DNA from: Bacillota bacterium
GTDB lineage: Bacteria > Bacillota > Desulfotomaculia > Desulfotomaculales > Desulfallaceae
Reading direction: 5' to 3'
DNA length: 64,000 nt
Assembly (NCBI GenBank): GCA_023439185.1
Contig: JAEXOR010000052.1
Span: 124,001-188,000 of the forward strand
Shown: positions 48,841 to 57,676 of the stretch, piece by piece
How the letters are laid out: every line of letters begins with the position of its first letter
Numbering within the stretch: the first letter of the stretch is position 1
Program-made: the position numbers and the translations under genes
The notes under the pieces: generated by a model
The model's input: the letters and a program-made list of their open reading frames with translations, nothing else
Told to the model about the DNA's origin: nothing
The model's database searches: none

Positions 48841-50187
48841 TTACATCCTCATACTCATTGGCAACGTGAAAAGGTATACATTTACAATGGCTAGAATAAT
48901 CAGCAATATGGCGTAGGTTGAAAAGGTGAGTAGAAATTTTCTTGTTCCGCTAAAATTAAAGCCGCTGATTTTATAGGCTGTAAACAGTGATGCCAATAGA
49001 CCCAGGGCAATTAAAACAAATTGCATAACCTGTATTGTTCCGTTAGACACCAGGGCTGCGGAGCCACCTTCATATCCCGGTTTAAACATTGCTATGGCCG
49101 TATAAAGTACGGATTTACCTTCAGCCAGCAGGTGGAACAAATTATGCGCCAGATGACCCGCCAGGTCAAGGGGGATTAGCGCGTAACCAAATTTTATAAA
49201 ATTGGCAAGCGCGGCTTCTCCGTTAAACTTACCGGCTAACCAACCGGTTAAATATAAAACAGCCACAGGCACCAACATGGCAATAACAAAGGTTATGGTG
49301 AAGGTAACCGCATAACTTGTGGTGCCGGTAATACCTTCGATAAAAGTTTGCGCTTTTTGCCAGATTTCCAGCATGGTTATATTCTGCACGAAAACAATAC
49401 CCAGGATAATTATGGCCAGGAACGACTCCTCAATGCGAGGTCTTTTAATAAACCACAGTTCACTGGACGGCACACGGGCCTTAATTGTAACCGAATTGTT
49501 GGGGCAGACCTTAACACAATTACCGCATAAGTTGCACTTGGCGCTGGAATCCATAACACCGGGCATTTCAAACATTGGACATCCGGCTATATTATCTTTA
49601 CCTTTATAACAAAACTTGTCTTTACAATTACCGCATATTGTACCGTCCGCCCTGAGCTCCAAGGCTCCGGCCCGGGAGTAGTTGCCCGCGAGACCCCCCA
49701 AAAAGCACAGATAACGGCACCATGTCCTGCGTTCGAAAAAAGCCCCGGAAATAACAACCCCGGTGACCAACATCAAAAGCAGCAAGCCCGAACCCAGAGG
49801 GGATTCCACTATACCAAATACATGGTCCGCCCACGTAATTAGAATAAAAATGGCGTCAATTATCCAGATACCATACTTTTTCAAAAAAGACGGTACCGGA
49901 CGGTTGTGGCCAACCCACTTTTGAACTATGTCGTGCAAGGTCGCAAATGGGCAAACCGCGCACCAGAACCTTCCCAGCAGCAAGAACACCAGTGGAATAA
50001 CCGGCCACCAGAGCACCCAGGTCATGGCGGTGCCGAAGTTGTCGTGAGCGGAAGAAGGCCCATAAAATAGCTGGTATATAACCACAGCAAAGATAAAAGC
50101 CGTGGGCCATTGGAATATGGCAGGAAAAAGTTTGCTTTTGAAAATCGATTCTACCATCGGTACCTTAACCAGGTTGCGTCCGGCCAT
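48841..50187 (-). CDS. Membrane-bound 4Fe-4S ferredoxin (NapH/CcoG-like)
   Basis: 448-residue polytopic membrane protein with about eight hydrophobic helices. The NapH-like FWCAVCPFATLHD motif lies near residue 75. A cysteine-rich loop follows (CGNCKDKFCYKG near 195, then CNLCGNCVKVCPN near 229) that can hold one or two 4Fe-4S clusters. Such proteins pass electrons across or along the membrane, for example in denitrification or copper/heme oxidase assembly. It is coded 3 bases after a His-rich exported protein and opposite copA. A metal-linked redox role is inferred from this context. Confidence 0.88.
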   Translation of the reverse strand: MAGRNLVKVPMVESIFKSKLFPAIFQWPTAFIFAVVIYQLFYGPSSAHDNFGTAMTWVLWWPVIPLVFLLLGRFWCAVCPFATLHDIVQKWVGHNRPVPSFLKKYGIWIIDAIFILITWADHVFGIVESPLGSGLLLLMLVTGVVISGAFFERRTWCRYLCFLGGLAGNYSRAGALELRADGTICGNCKDKFCYKGKDNIAGCPMFEMPGVMDSSAKCNLCGNCVKVCPNNSVTIKARVPSSELWFIKRPRIEESFLAIIILGIVFVQNITMLEIWQKAQTFIEGITGTTSYAVTFTITFVIAMLVPVAVLYLTGWLAGKFNGEAALANFIKFGYALIPLDLAGHLAHNLFHLLAEGKSVLYTAIAMFKPGYEGGSAALVSNGTIQVMQFVLIALGLLASLFTAYKISGFNFSGTRKFLLTFSTYAILLIILAIVNVYLFTLPMSMRM

Positions 50188-50190
50188 TAC

Positions 50191-50544
50191 TCACACCCCC
50201 AGCCCGTTTCTTTTTAATAATGCTGCAGCGGCAATGATTAAAGCATTAAGTCCCGCAAAACCGCCAACTACTTCATTTTTATATGGTTCCAAGCTGCCGG
50301 TGCTCGAAACAGCTCCGTGACTTGTATCATCATGACCGCCTTTATCTGAATGCCGGGTCTTATCCAGTTCCGAATTATCTTTTTGCGGTTCATGATTCAT
50401 TTCGTTCATATCCATAACCTCGCCGGTATGAACATCACCATCAGAAATTCCGTGACCCGTATGGTCTACTGCTGCATAAGCGGTTAAAGGAAGCAAAAAT
50501 AAAAACAGAATAACTGTCGGGATCAATAGTTTTTTTTGTCTCAC
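50191..50544 (-). CDS. His/Met-rich exported protein
   Basis: 117 residues. A signal peptide (KKLLIPTVILFLFLLPLTAYA) has a likely cut after AYA near residue 24. The mature part is packed with His, Asp, Glu and Met (DHTGHGISDGDVHTGEVMDM, then MNHEPQ, RHSDKGGHDDTSHG), suited to bind copper or another metal outside the membrane. A C-terminal hydrophobic helix (GGFAGLNALIIAAAALL) would anchor it. It leads the operon with the membrane ferredoxin. No family recognised; metal binding is inferred from composition. Confidence 0.78.
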   Translation of the reverse strand: MRQKKLLIPTVILFLFLLPLTAYAAVDHTGHGISDGDVHTGEVMDMNEMNHEPQKDNSELDKTRHSDKGGHDDTSHGAVSSTGSLEPYKNEVVGGFAGLNALIIAAAALLKRNGLGV

Positions 50545-50896
50545 TATTCCTCACGCTCCATGTTTTAATCTTTTAATTTAGCTTTTACCCACAGATTATT
50601 TACGCCTGGTTTTTGTCCCCTTTCTAATGAAAATTAGACTTAATCTTGAAAATTATAATTTATGAATTTCACAAAATCTTAATAGAAATGTCACATTTAT
50701 GTCACAAAAAAAAACTGGCTATCAAATACCTCAGGATAAATTGCTGCCTATGAACATCCGGAGCTGCCGACGGCAGTTTACTTTTTAAAATATAGATTGT
50801 GAAAAAATCTTTAACCTTTTGTGATAGAAACGTGACATTTTTTTAATAACCTTAAGCCAGGCAAACCAAATCAGAATTAAAGGAGGGAATTTAACA
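50545..50896. promoter_or_regulatory. Divergent regulatory region with repeated boxes
   Basis: An AT-rich 352-base gap between divergent genes. Two similar blocks occur: AATAGAAATGTCACATTT (near 50681) and GATAGAAACGTGACATTT (near 50823). AAAATCTTAA also occurs near 50673, with a similar AAAATCTTTAA near 50804. These are candidate direct-repeat sites for the OmpR-type regulator at 51600. CTGCCGACGGCAG (near 50765) is a short hairpin. No other gene seen. Confidence 0.45.
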
Positions 50897-51244
50897 ATGA
50901 AAAAAAGGATTTGGTTACTGGCGGCAGCAGGTCTTCTGGTTTTAGCCCTGGCGGTTCCCACCGCTTTCGGAGCAGTTGCCGGTGATGGCCAGAACGCATT
51001 GAACCGGCAGTTTGTTGACCAAATGTTTGGATGGCATCAAAGCTGGCTTAACCAGGCTGAAAAGGACGGCACTGTAACGCCGGAACAGGCCGAAGCATGG
51101 CAGGAGCACTTCAATTACATGCGTGATTTCCATACCCAAAACGGTTTCGGCCCGATGGGTCCCGGCATGATGGGCGATTTCTACGGTAATAACGGATATT
51201 GCGGCATGATGGGTGGGTTCAACAACCAGTCCCAAACGAATTAA
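50897..51244 (+). CDS. Exported Met/Gly-rich small protein
   Basis: 115 residues. The signal peptide (KKRIWLLAAAGLLVLALAVP) likely cuts after AFG or AVA near residue 26. A helical middle (FVDQMFGWHQSWLNQAEKDG, TPEQAEAWQEHFNYM) resembles DUF2680-type proteins. The tail is rich in Gly, Met and Asn (GPMGPGMMGDF, CGMMGGF), compatible with soft-metal binding. A strong AAAGGAGGG precedes the ATG. It is divergent from the His-rich protein and upstream of a two-component system. Confidence 0.82.
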   Translation: MKKRIWLLAAAGLLVLALAVPTAFGAVAGDGQNALNRQFVDQMFGWHQSWLNQAEKDGTVTPEQAEAWQEHFNYMRDFHTQNGFGPMGPGMMGDFYGNNGYCGMMGGFNNQSQTN

Positions 51245-51343
51245 CACTGGCGGGGCGGGGACACCCCGCACTTACTAACAGCGGTTAAGGATAAAGTGAA
51301 CAATAGCTCATCCGAGGAAAACTAAAAAATTATTTTAGCATAT

Positions 51344-51387
51344 CCCCCGCAGCACCATCTACCCTTGCGCAGCGCGGGGGTTATTTA
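51344..51387 (+). terminator. Terminator after the Met-rich protein gene
   Basis: CCCCCGC (51344-51350) pairs with GCGGGGG (51374-51380), followed by TTATTTAT. A second GC hairpin (GCGGGG/CCCCGC) lies near 51252. From 51388 to 51599 I see no gene. Confidence 0.65.
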
Positions 51388-51599
51388 TCGTTTGGGCCGC
51401 ATAGCCAATAAGGCGGGCCCTCGCATGCCGGTATGCACTTAGGAAAAAATAAAAGGGAGTAATCGCAGAAAACTATTCAGAGGCGGCTGCGCGAATATAA
51501 ATCCAAAAATAATCAAGGATTAAAAAATGTATTTGTCGAAAAAGGGTCTCAAGATTAAACCGGTAAAATTTGCATAACTCATGTGACGGAGGTTGACTG

Positions 51600-52304
51600 G
51601 TGGAAAATACTAAAATTTTAGTCGTGGACGATGAGCGCAAAATAAGTGATTTAGTGCGGCTTTATTTGGAAAAAGAAGGCTTTACCGTTGAAGAAGCCGA
51701 AGACGGGCAAAAAGCTTTGGGCTTATACAAAGACAGGCAATGGGATTTAATTGTGCTGGATCTGATGATGCCGGGCATTGACGGTTGGGAGGTTTGCAAA
51801 GAAATAAGGAAAACATCCAATGTTCCCATCATTATGCTTACCGCCAGAGACGATGAAATGGACCGCATTCTGGGCCTGGAACTTGGCGCCGACGACTATG
51901 TGGCCAAACCTTTCAGCCCGCGGGAACTGGTGGCCAGGGTAAAAGCGGTGCTGCGCCGCAGCCGGGCTGCGGCGCCTGCCGAACAGCACGCCGGTTCGCC
52001 TATCCTTCAATTTCCTGGCCTGTCCATCAACCCCGAGCTGCGCCTGGTACTGGTTGACGGTCGGGCGGTAACCCTTACCCCCAAGGAATACGAGCTGCTT
52101 TACCAGTTAGCCCGGTCACCCCGGCGCACTTTCACCCGGGACGAATTGTTGGAGACCATCTGGGGCTATGATTACATGGGCGATACCCGTACGGTGGATA
52201 CCCATGTAAACCGTTTAAGGGATAAACTGCTCAAAGCGTCCGGCAATAAATCATCCTACATCGCGACGGTATGGGGAGTTGGCTATAGACTTGAGGTGAA
52301 CTAA
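51600..52304 (+). CDS. OmpR-family response regulator
   Basis: 234 residues: a receiver domain with phospho-acceptor Asp in VLDLMMPGIDG (about residue 54), Thr/Lys switch residues (LTARDDE, VAKPFSP), and a winged-helix Trans_reg_C domain (TPKEYELLYQLARSPRRTFT). GTG 51600 follows CGGAGGTTG. The stop is directly followed by the kinase ATG. The target is unknown; upstream envelope-metal genes with repeated boxes are candidates. Confidence 0.93.
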   Translation: MENTKILVVDDERKISDLVRLYLEKEGFTVEEAEDGQKALGLYKDRQWDLIVLDLMMPGIDGWEVCKEIRKTSNVPIIMLTARDDEMDRILGLELGADDYVAKPFSPRELVARVKAVLRRSRAAAPAEQHAGSPILQFPGLSINPELRLVLVDGRAVTLTPKEYELLYQLARSPRRTFTRDELLETIWGYDYMGDTRTVDTHVNRLRDKLLKASGNKSSYIATVWGVGYRLEVN

Positions 52305-53762
52305 ATGAACCTGCTGCACAAAAGCGTGGTGCTAAAACTATGGCTGCTGATGGTGGCGCTGGTGCTGCTCATTTTATATTTTACCGGCGTTCTACAGACC
52401 GCCAAGTTGAAACAACTATACTACGACCAGCAATTGGAGCTGCTGACCAGCGAGGTCAAACATTTATCAGACAGTGAAGACATCACCGGGCAAAACGCGG
52501 ATATCCATCTTCTATATACCCTGGCCGGGGCCTTAAGAGGCAATATTATGGTTACAGACCGGGATGGTAATATCGTGTACTGTATCGGCATGGGTATGGA
52601 CATGCAAAATGTAGCCGCCGCGAAAATCAATGTGGTTGGCCATCATGGCCTACCCTGGAGAAAATCCGATTTGCAGTCCATCATGCAGGGGAAAACCGTC
52701 TCCTACCGGGGGGCCTATCATTTTTGGGACACCGATGTATTAACTGTGGCGGTGCCCTTTTATAAAGATGGCCAAGCAGCAGGCATGGTGATGCTCAGTT
52801 CCCCTCTGGCGCCTATTGAGGAGCGCATCAGCGCGCTGCAGAAAATTACCCTCTCTGCCGGCTTAATTGGTATTGCACTGGCCACTGTTTTAAGCCTTTT
52901 ATTATCCCGTACTTTATCGCGCCCCTTGCTGAAAATGCATCAATCGGCACGGGCGATGGCCAGGGGCGATTACTCACGCCGGGTGGAAGTCAAATCGCAG
53001 GATGAAATAGGATTGCTGGCCCATTCATTGAATACCCTGGCCGCCGAGCTGCAGGAGAAAATCACTGCGCTGGAGCGGCTGGATCAAACCAGGCGAGAAT
53101 TTGTGGCCAATGTTTCCCACGAACTGCGCACCCCCCTGTCCATTATCCAGGGCTATACCGAAGCACTGATGGACGGCATGGCGGGCACCGAAACCGAGCG
53201 TAATAAGTACCTGGCGGAAGTGCACGAAGAAATTCTCCGGCTGCGCAGGCTGGTAACAGAGATCCTGGATTTGCGCAAAATTGAAGCCGGCGTGGTGGAA
53301 TTAAAAAGGCAGACCATCTCCCTCGATCATCTAGCCAGCCAGGTATACGGGCAATTTCAAGCTCTGGCTGAAGACAAGCAAATAACGTCATCTTTAGAAT
53401 TTGCGCCGGGTTCATATACCGTTAGAGCCGATGCGGATCGTATCAGGCAGGTGCTGATCAACCTGTTGGATAACGCGGTGCGGGCAACCCCACCGGGAGG
53501 CCGGGTTAAAGTAGAGCTGGCGGAATATGAGGATACGGTGCAGGTATCCGTCACCGATACAGGGCCGGGTATACCCCCGGAAGAACAGCCGTTAATCTGG
53601 GAGCGTTTTTACAAAGTGGATAAATCCCGTTCCAGAACAGGCGGGGGAACCGGTTTGGGGCTGGCCATAGCCAGACAAATCATCGAAGCCCACGGCGGCT
53701 TAATAGGTGTCAGCAGCAAGCCGGAACAAGGGAGCACTTTTTACTTGAGCTTGCCCCGTTAA
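52305..53762 (+). CDS. Sensor histidine kinase
   Basis: 485 residues. Two membrane helices (about 8-28 and 185-205) flank an extracytoplasmic sensor of about 155 residues. HAMP follows, then HisKA with the phospho-His in FVANVSHELRTPLS (near 272), and HATPase_c with NLLDNAVRATPPGG, DTGPGIPPEE and GTGLGLAIA. It pairs with the regulator encoded immediately upstream. The signal is unknown; copper, redox or envelope stress is a guess from the neighbours. Confidence 0.93.
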   Translation: MNLLHKSVVLKLWLLMVALVLLILYFTGVLQTAKLKQLYYDQQLELLTSEVKHLSDSEDITGQNADIHLLYTLAGALRGNIMVTDRDGNIVYCIGMGMDMQNVAAAKINVVGHHGLPWRKSDLQSIMQGKTVSYRGAYHFWDTDVLTVAVPFYKDGQAAGMVMLSSPLAPIEERISALQKITLSAGLIGIALATVLSLLLSRTLSRPLLKMHQSARAMARGDYSRRVEVKSQDEIGLLAHSLNTLAAELQEKITALERLDQTRREFVANVSHELRTPLSIIQGYTEALMDGMAGTETERNKYLAEVHEEILRLRRLVTEILDLRKIEAGVVELKRQTISLDHLASQVYGQFQALAEDKQITSSLEFAPGSYTVRADADRIRQVLINLLDNAVRATPPGGRVKVELAEYEDTVQVSVTDTGPGIPPEEQPLIWERFYKVDKSRSRTGGGTGLGLAIARQIIEAHGGLIGVSSKPEQGSTFYLSLPR

Positions 53763-53843
53763 GACCATATGTTTTTAATGGAAGACCTTTGCCTCCGGCT
53801 TTGTTTCTTATGGTAAAGCAACTATTAGCTTTAATAAGTTTTA

Positions 53844-54326
53844 TCAATACCCCATTTCTTTTAATATCCTTGACAGCATACGCAAACGTTCGCCAATGAG
53901 TTCATCATCATTACTGAGAGCCTGGCTGAACAACTTAATATCCTCATCAATCTTTTCATTGTCGGTGCATACGGCCACAGTCATAGCGTCACCCTGCAGT
54001 CCGATTCTGTCTATGACAGGTTTTCCGGTGTCATATAGATGCTCATGCCGGTAAGACTCCTCTTGAAAATATAGTTTTGCCCTGCAGACGAGGATGGCCA
54101 GATCCAGCACCCGGTGGAGCGGTAATTCCTCGGACTGCCTGGACCATTTTTCTCCGGTATATCTCCATACTTTGGCTGAAATATCCACCTTGCCCCGGTC
54201 GTTCCACTGAGCCAACCCCAACGAGAGACCTTTGGCGTCGGTATCGTAGGCATATCTGCCGTCAATATTTTCATAGTTATCAGATACAATAACCGGTTTG
54301 TGTTTTAAAGTAGTGGGTATCTTCAT
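53844..54326 (-). CDS. DUF6530 protein
   Basis: 160 residues, matching the highly conserved DUF6530 pattern (KIPTTLKHKPVIV at the N-terminus, DGRYAYDTDAKGLSLGLAQW, KVWRYTGEKWSRQSEELPLH). The strong conservation in clostridia suggests an important role, but none is known. It has no signal peptide or membrane segment. The ATG is preceded by GGGAGGTAAT. It is convergent with the histidine kinase gene. Confidence 0.82.
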   Translation of the reverse strand: MKIPTTLKHKPVIVSDNYENIDGRYAYDTDAKGLSLGLAQWNDRGKVDISAKVWRYTGEKWSRQSEELPLHRVLDLAILVCRAKLYFQEESYRHEHLYDTGKPVIDRIGLQGDAMTVAVCTDNEKIDEDIKLFSQALSNDDELIGERLRMLSRILKEMGY

Positions 54327-54483
54327 AATAATTACCTCCCAATGAATTTAGTAAATTAGTAAATAACTATGCTAGTAGCAGTATAAAGTTTTTTATACTT
54401 GCTGTCAACGATAATTTTAAAATGCGGAACCTATCAGCCGCTGGTTCGTCTGTATTTTTAACAGTTTATCAGGGGGTAATGAC

Positions 54484-55023
54484 GTGAAGAAGGCATTTGT
54501 GCTTGCATTATTATTGCTGTCATGTGTTTATTTGTCCGGGTGTGCCAATGGGGATAAACAAACCGGTCAAAGTGATTTGACGGCGGAAACCGGCGCTGCC
54601 GGCGATGCGGACATGGAAGACGGAATAATCGAATACAAAAATACTCAGTATGGCTTTAGTTTCGCCTTGCCGGAGAATTGGAAAGGGTATCAAATTGTTG
54701 ATGAACGGTGGGAAGGTTTGGCTATCGGCGGCCGGCAGGGAGGGGAGGTGGTTGAAACCGGCCCGCTTGTTTCCATCAGACATCCCCAGTGGACTGACCG
54801 GGACCAGCGGCAGGATATTCCCATTATGGTCTTTACGCTTACCCAGTGGGATGCGCTGCAGCGGGAAGAATTCCATATCGGTGCGGCGCCTGTGGGGCCC
54901 AAAGAGCTTGGCCGAAATTCCGAATATGTATTTGCACTGCCGGCGCGATATAATTTTGCGTTTCCAATGGGATATGAGGAAGTGGAACAGATTTTGGCGG
55001 GTGATCCTTTACAACCGGATTAA
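54484..55023 (+). CDS. Lipoprotein A of a duplicated pair
   Basis: 179 residues, GTG start after CAGGGGGTAA. The type II signal peptide has lipobox LSGC (Cys at about 20), followed by ANGDKQTGQSDLTA. The mature domain (YGFSFALPENWKGYQIVDER) resembles a PsbP/DUF1795-like lipoprotein fold. The leader, signal peptide and first residues are near-copies of those of the gene at 55465. The bodies are unrelated. Ligand unknown. Confidence 0.85.
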   Translation: MKKAFVLALLLLSCVYLSGCANGDKQTGQSDLTAETGAAGDADMEDGIIEYKNTQYGFSFALPENWKGYQIVDERWEGLAIGGRQGGEVVETGPLVSIRHPQWTDRDQRQDIPIMVFTLTQWDALQREEFHIGAAPVGPKELGRNSEYVFALPARYNFAFPMGYEEVEQILAGDPLQPD

Positions 55024-55026
55024 AAA

Positions 55027-55206
55027 CTATCCGGGCAGCGGTATGGCCATGATCAGGGCAATTAAGAAAGCCGCTGATACAAGAGCGGCCAGCAGCCATT
55101 TTTTCCAGACCGGATCTCCTTTAATTAAAAAAATAATAGTTGCTATTATGGTTAGCGGAACCAGAGATACGCTTAACATTGTCAGCCAGATTAGGAACAA
55201 GGTCAT
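55027..55206 (-). CDS. Small two-helix membrane protein
   Basis: 59 residues. Two hydrophobic helices (LIWLTMLSVSLVPLTIIATI and LLAALVSAAFLIALIMAIPL) are joined by a short polar turn KGDPVWKK. AAGAGG lies just before ATG 55206. It is convergent with lipoprotein A, 3 bases apart. Family unknown, and the gene is short, so confidence is moderate. Confidence 0.55.
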   Translation of the reverse strand: MTLFLIWLTMLSVSLVPLTIIATIIFLIKGDPVWKKWLLAALVSAAFLIALIMAIPLPG

Positions 55207-55269
55207 CACACCTCTTAGAAAGTGACTTATACCTATTATATACCATGCGCCGTCTGCGGTTAAATGAAA

Positions 55270-55297
55270 AACGCCCCGGATTTTGGGGCGTTAATTA
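55270..55297 (-). terminator. Hairpin between the two lipoprotein genes
   Basis: AACGCCCC (55270-55277) pairs with GGGGCGTT (55285-55292). The T-run (TTTTTCATTT) lies on the minus strand side. It may insulate the small membrane gene from readthrough. Confidence 0.55.
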
Positions 55298-55464
55298 GGG
55301 AATTGGGAGAAGAGGAGTTATTTTTTTAGGGATTATATAAATTATAATGTTTCTCAAGCGGTTTTTCTGTCAAATGTAAGACAATTTAAACAATTTGTTT
55401 TACGGAACTAATTAGCCGCTAACCCGTCTGTTATTTTGAATAGTTTCATCAGGGAGGTAATGAC

Positions 55465-55992
55465 ATGAAAAAATTATTTGTGCTTGGGTTATTATTGCTG
55501 TCAAGTGTTTTTTTATTCGGGTGTGCCAGTGGGGATAAGCAGGACCAACTGAACAAAGAAGGGCAGTCTGAAGAGGAGCAGCAACAAACCGGCCAAAGTG
55601 ATTTGACGGCCATAAAGGACCTGGTCGGATCTTTCGGCGGCACTTTGCAGTTGGTATCGCTCCAAGCCCCCGAAGGGGAGGTAGGCAAGAGTATTCAGGA
55701 GTACTACGGTGAATTCATATCGCCGGCACTCCTTGAGAAATGGCTTAGTGATCCCGGCACTGCCCCGGGGAGGGCGGTTTCAAGCCCTTGGCCGGACCGG
55801 ATAGAAATTCTCAGTGTTGATAACCTGGCGGATGATGCTTACGAAGTGAAAGGCGAAATCATTGAAGTGACGAGCGTGGAAAAGGTCAGCGGCGAGGCCG
55901 CCTTTAAAAGCCCTGTAACTCTAGTGGTAAAGAAAATCGGGGACCAGTGGCTTATTGACGACCTCGTCATTGATGCGAACGCGGAAAAATAA
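55465..55992 (+). CDS. Lipoprotein B of a duplicated pair
   Basis: 175 residues, ATG after AGGGAGGTAA. Type II signal peptide with lipobox LFGC (Cys at about 20), then ASGDKQDQLN and a Gln/Glu-rich linker to TGQSDLTA, which is shared with lipoprotein A. The mature domain (VGKSIQEYYGEFISPALLEK, then DDAYEVKGEIIEV and KKIGDQWLIDDLVI) looks like a SnoaL/NTF2-type or DUF3828-like fold. Ligand unknown. A strong terminator follows. Confidence 0.85.
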   Translation: MKKLFVLGLLLLSSVFLFGCASGDKQDQLNKEGQSEEEQQQTGQSDLTAIKDLVGSFGGTLQLVSLQAPEGEVGKSIQEYYGEFISPALLEKWLSDPGTAPGRAVSSPWPDRIEILSVDNLADDAYEVKGEIIEVTSVEKVSGEAAFKSPVTLVVKKIGDQWLIDDLVIDANAEK

Positions 55993-56014
55993 AGTTGGCT
56001 GATCCATAAAATTT

Positions 56015-56059
56015 CCCCTTTGCCAAAACGTTTATGGTAAAAGGGGTTTTTATTTTTTC
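56015..56059 (+). terminator. Terminator after lipoprotein B
   Basis: CCCCTTTGCC pairs with GGTAAAAGGGG around AAAACGTTTAT, followed by TTTTTATTTTTT. Confidence 0.88.
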
Positions 56060-56166
56060 AGGCGATATGGTTTTCTTATGTACCATCAGCTGTCGAATGT
56101 GAAAAGGATTTTATAAAAAATATGCGAATTATAAATATTAGTTAAATAAAAAGCGGGAGGTGCGTG

Positions 56167-56853
56167 ATGGCAAAAAGGATCCTGGCTGTGGATGACGACG
56201 CCAAAGTGTTAAAAATATTGCAGCATTCTTTAACCAGGGAAGGTTTCGAGGTTGTCTGCGCCGCTGATGGTTTTGAGGCCATCGACAGGGCCAAAGAAGC
56301 CAAACCGGACCTGATCCTGCTTGATATTATGATGCCGGGCATGGACGGCTTTGAAACCCTGCGTCATTTAAAAGAGTTCTTGGATGTGCCGGTAATTATT
56401 TTATCTGCCCGCGGTGAAGAACTGGACCGGGTGGTAGGTTTCCGCATGGGTGTGGATGATTATCAGACCAAACCTTTCAGCCCGGTGGAGTTGGCCCTGC
56501 GTGTAAAGGCGGTATTGCGGCGCAGTGTGTCACCGGCCGGTCAGAAAGCGGCGGACGTGATCAAGTGCGGCCGGCTGGTTATCGATTACACCAAGCGGTT
56601 GGTGGAAAACGGCGACAGGAATATCAACCTGACGCCCAAGGAATTTGAACTGCTGTGGCTGATGGCTTCGCATCCGGGACAGGTGTTCACCAAGCCGCAT
56701 CTGCTGGAACGGATCTGGGAAAGCACATACGAGGGCGATGAGAACACAGTGAACGTGCATATCCGCAGACTGCGTGAAAAAATTGAGGATGACCCTTCCA
56801 GTCCCATATACATTAAAACCGTTTGGGGCACCGGATATAAATTCTTGGGCTAA
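56167..56853 (+). CDS. OmpR-family response regulator (orphan)
   Basis: 228 residues: receiver with Asp in LLDIMMPGMDG (about 52) and SPVELALRV switch region, then a winged-helix output domain (TPKEFELLWLMASHPGQVFT) and the terminal VKTVWGTGYKFLG type end. ATG 56167 follows GCGGGAGG; GTG 56164 is one codon earlier. No histidine kinase is adjacent, so its partner is elsewhere; it is not paired with the kinase at 52305. Target unknown. Confidence 0.92.
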   Translation: MAKRILAVDDDAKVLKILQHSLTREGFEVVCAADGFEAIDRAKEAKPDLILLDIMMPGMDGFETLRHLKEFLDVPVIILSARGEELDRVVGFRMGVDDYQTKPFSPVELALRVKAVLRRSVSPAGQKAADVIKCGRLVIDYTKRLVENGDRNINLTPKEFELLWLMASHPGQVFTKPHLLERIWESTYEGDENTVNVHIRRLREKIEDDPSSPIYIKTVWGTGYKFLG

Positions 56854-56859
56854 TATTAA

Positions 56860-56890
56860 CGACGGCGGCTACATTACCAGGCCGCCGTCG
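56860..56890. terminator. Convergent hairpin between the response regulator and fabG
   Basis: CGACGGCGGC (56860-56869) and GCCGCCGTCG (56881-56890) form a 10-bp perfect stem that includes the fabG stop region. T-runs are short. Confidence 0.6.
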
Positions 56891-57609
56891 ATATTTAATA
56901 CCGCACCGTTGATAAAATCAGATTCCTCCGCAGATAGAAACAGGTAGGCGTTGGCAATGTCCGCGGGCCGGCCCAACCGACTCAAAGGTGTCCTTTGCCT
57001 GATGGTTTGCAAAACTTTATCCGGTACCGTACCGGTCATTTCCGTTTCAATAAAACCGGGCGCCACGGCGTTAACCCTGATTCCTTTCAAACCCAGTTCC
57101 TTGGCCCATGTTTTGGTCAGGCCGATGACTCCGGCCTTGGTGGCCGAATAGTTGGTTTGGCCGATGTTGCCGTAAACGCCCGCCACTGATGATGTGTTGA
57201 TTATCTTACCCCAACCTTTTTCCATCATCACCGGAGCAACGGCCTTGGTGCAGTTGAATACTCCTTTAAGGTTTACATCAATTACCAGGTCAAAGTTTTC
57301 TTCGGACATATTAACCAGGAATCCGTCCCTGGTGATGCCGGCGTTGTTGATTAAAATGTCGATGGTGCCAAATTTGGCCAGGACTTGCCGGACCATGTCC
57401 TGCACTGAACCGCTGTCGGCCACATTAACCCGGACAAAAAGAGCGTCACCGCCGCCGTTATTAATTTCGTCCGCGGTTTGCCGCCCGGCCTGCTCGTCAT
57501 AATCCGCAACGGCCACCCGCGCCCCTTCCCGGGAAAACAGCAGAGCGGTCTCCCGGCCGATTCCTCCGGCGCCCCCGGTGATAATGGCAACTTTCCCCTT
57601 CAGCCGCAA
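56869..57609 (-). CDS. fabG: 3-oxoacyl-[acyl-carrier-protein] reductase (FabG-like SDR)
   Basis: 246-residue short-chain dehydrogenase. The NAD(P) motif is TGGAGGIGRE (about 11-20), NNAG lies near 89, the catalytic Ser/Tyr/Lys set is SSVAGVYGNIGQTNYSATKA, and the C-terminal IDGGLVM is typical of FabG. It reduces 3-oxoacyl-ACP or -CoA. No other fab genes are nearby, so a role in polyhydroxyalkanoate or another acyl pathway is possible. Confidence 0.9.
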   Translation of the reverse strand: MRLKGKVAIITGGAGGIGRETALLFSREGARVAVADYDEQAGRQTADEINNGGGDALFVRVNVADSGSVQDMVRQVLAKFGTIDILINNAGITRDGFLVNMSEENFDLVIDVNLKGVFNCTKAVAPVMMEKGWGKIINTSSVAGVYGNIGQTNYSATKAGVIGLTKTWAKELGLKGIRVNAVAPGFIETEMTGTVPDKVLQTIRQRTPLSRLGRPADIANAYLFLSAEESDFINGAVLNIDGGLVM

Positions 57610-57676
57610 AACAAAACACCTCCGTTATGTCAGGCAAAATGTTTAAATGTTTACATTAATAATAACATGTGAGTTT

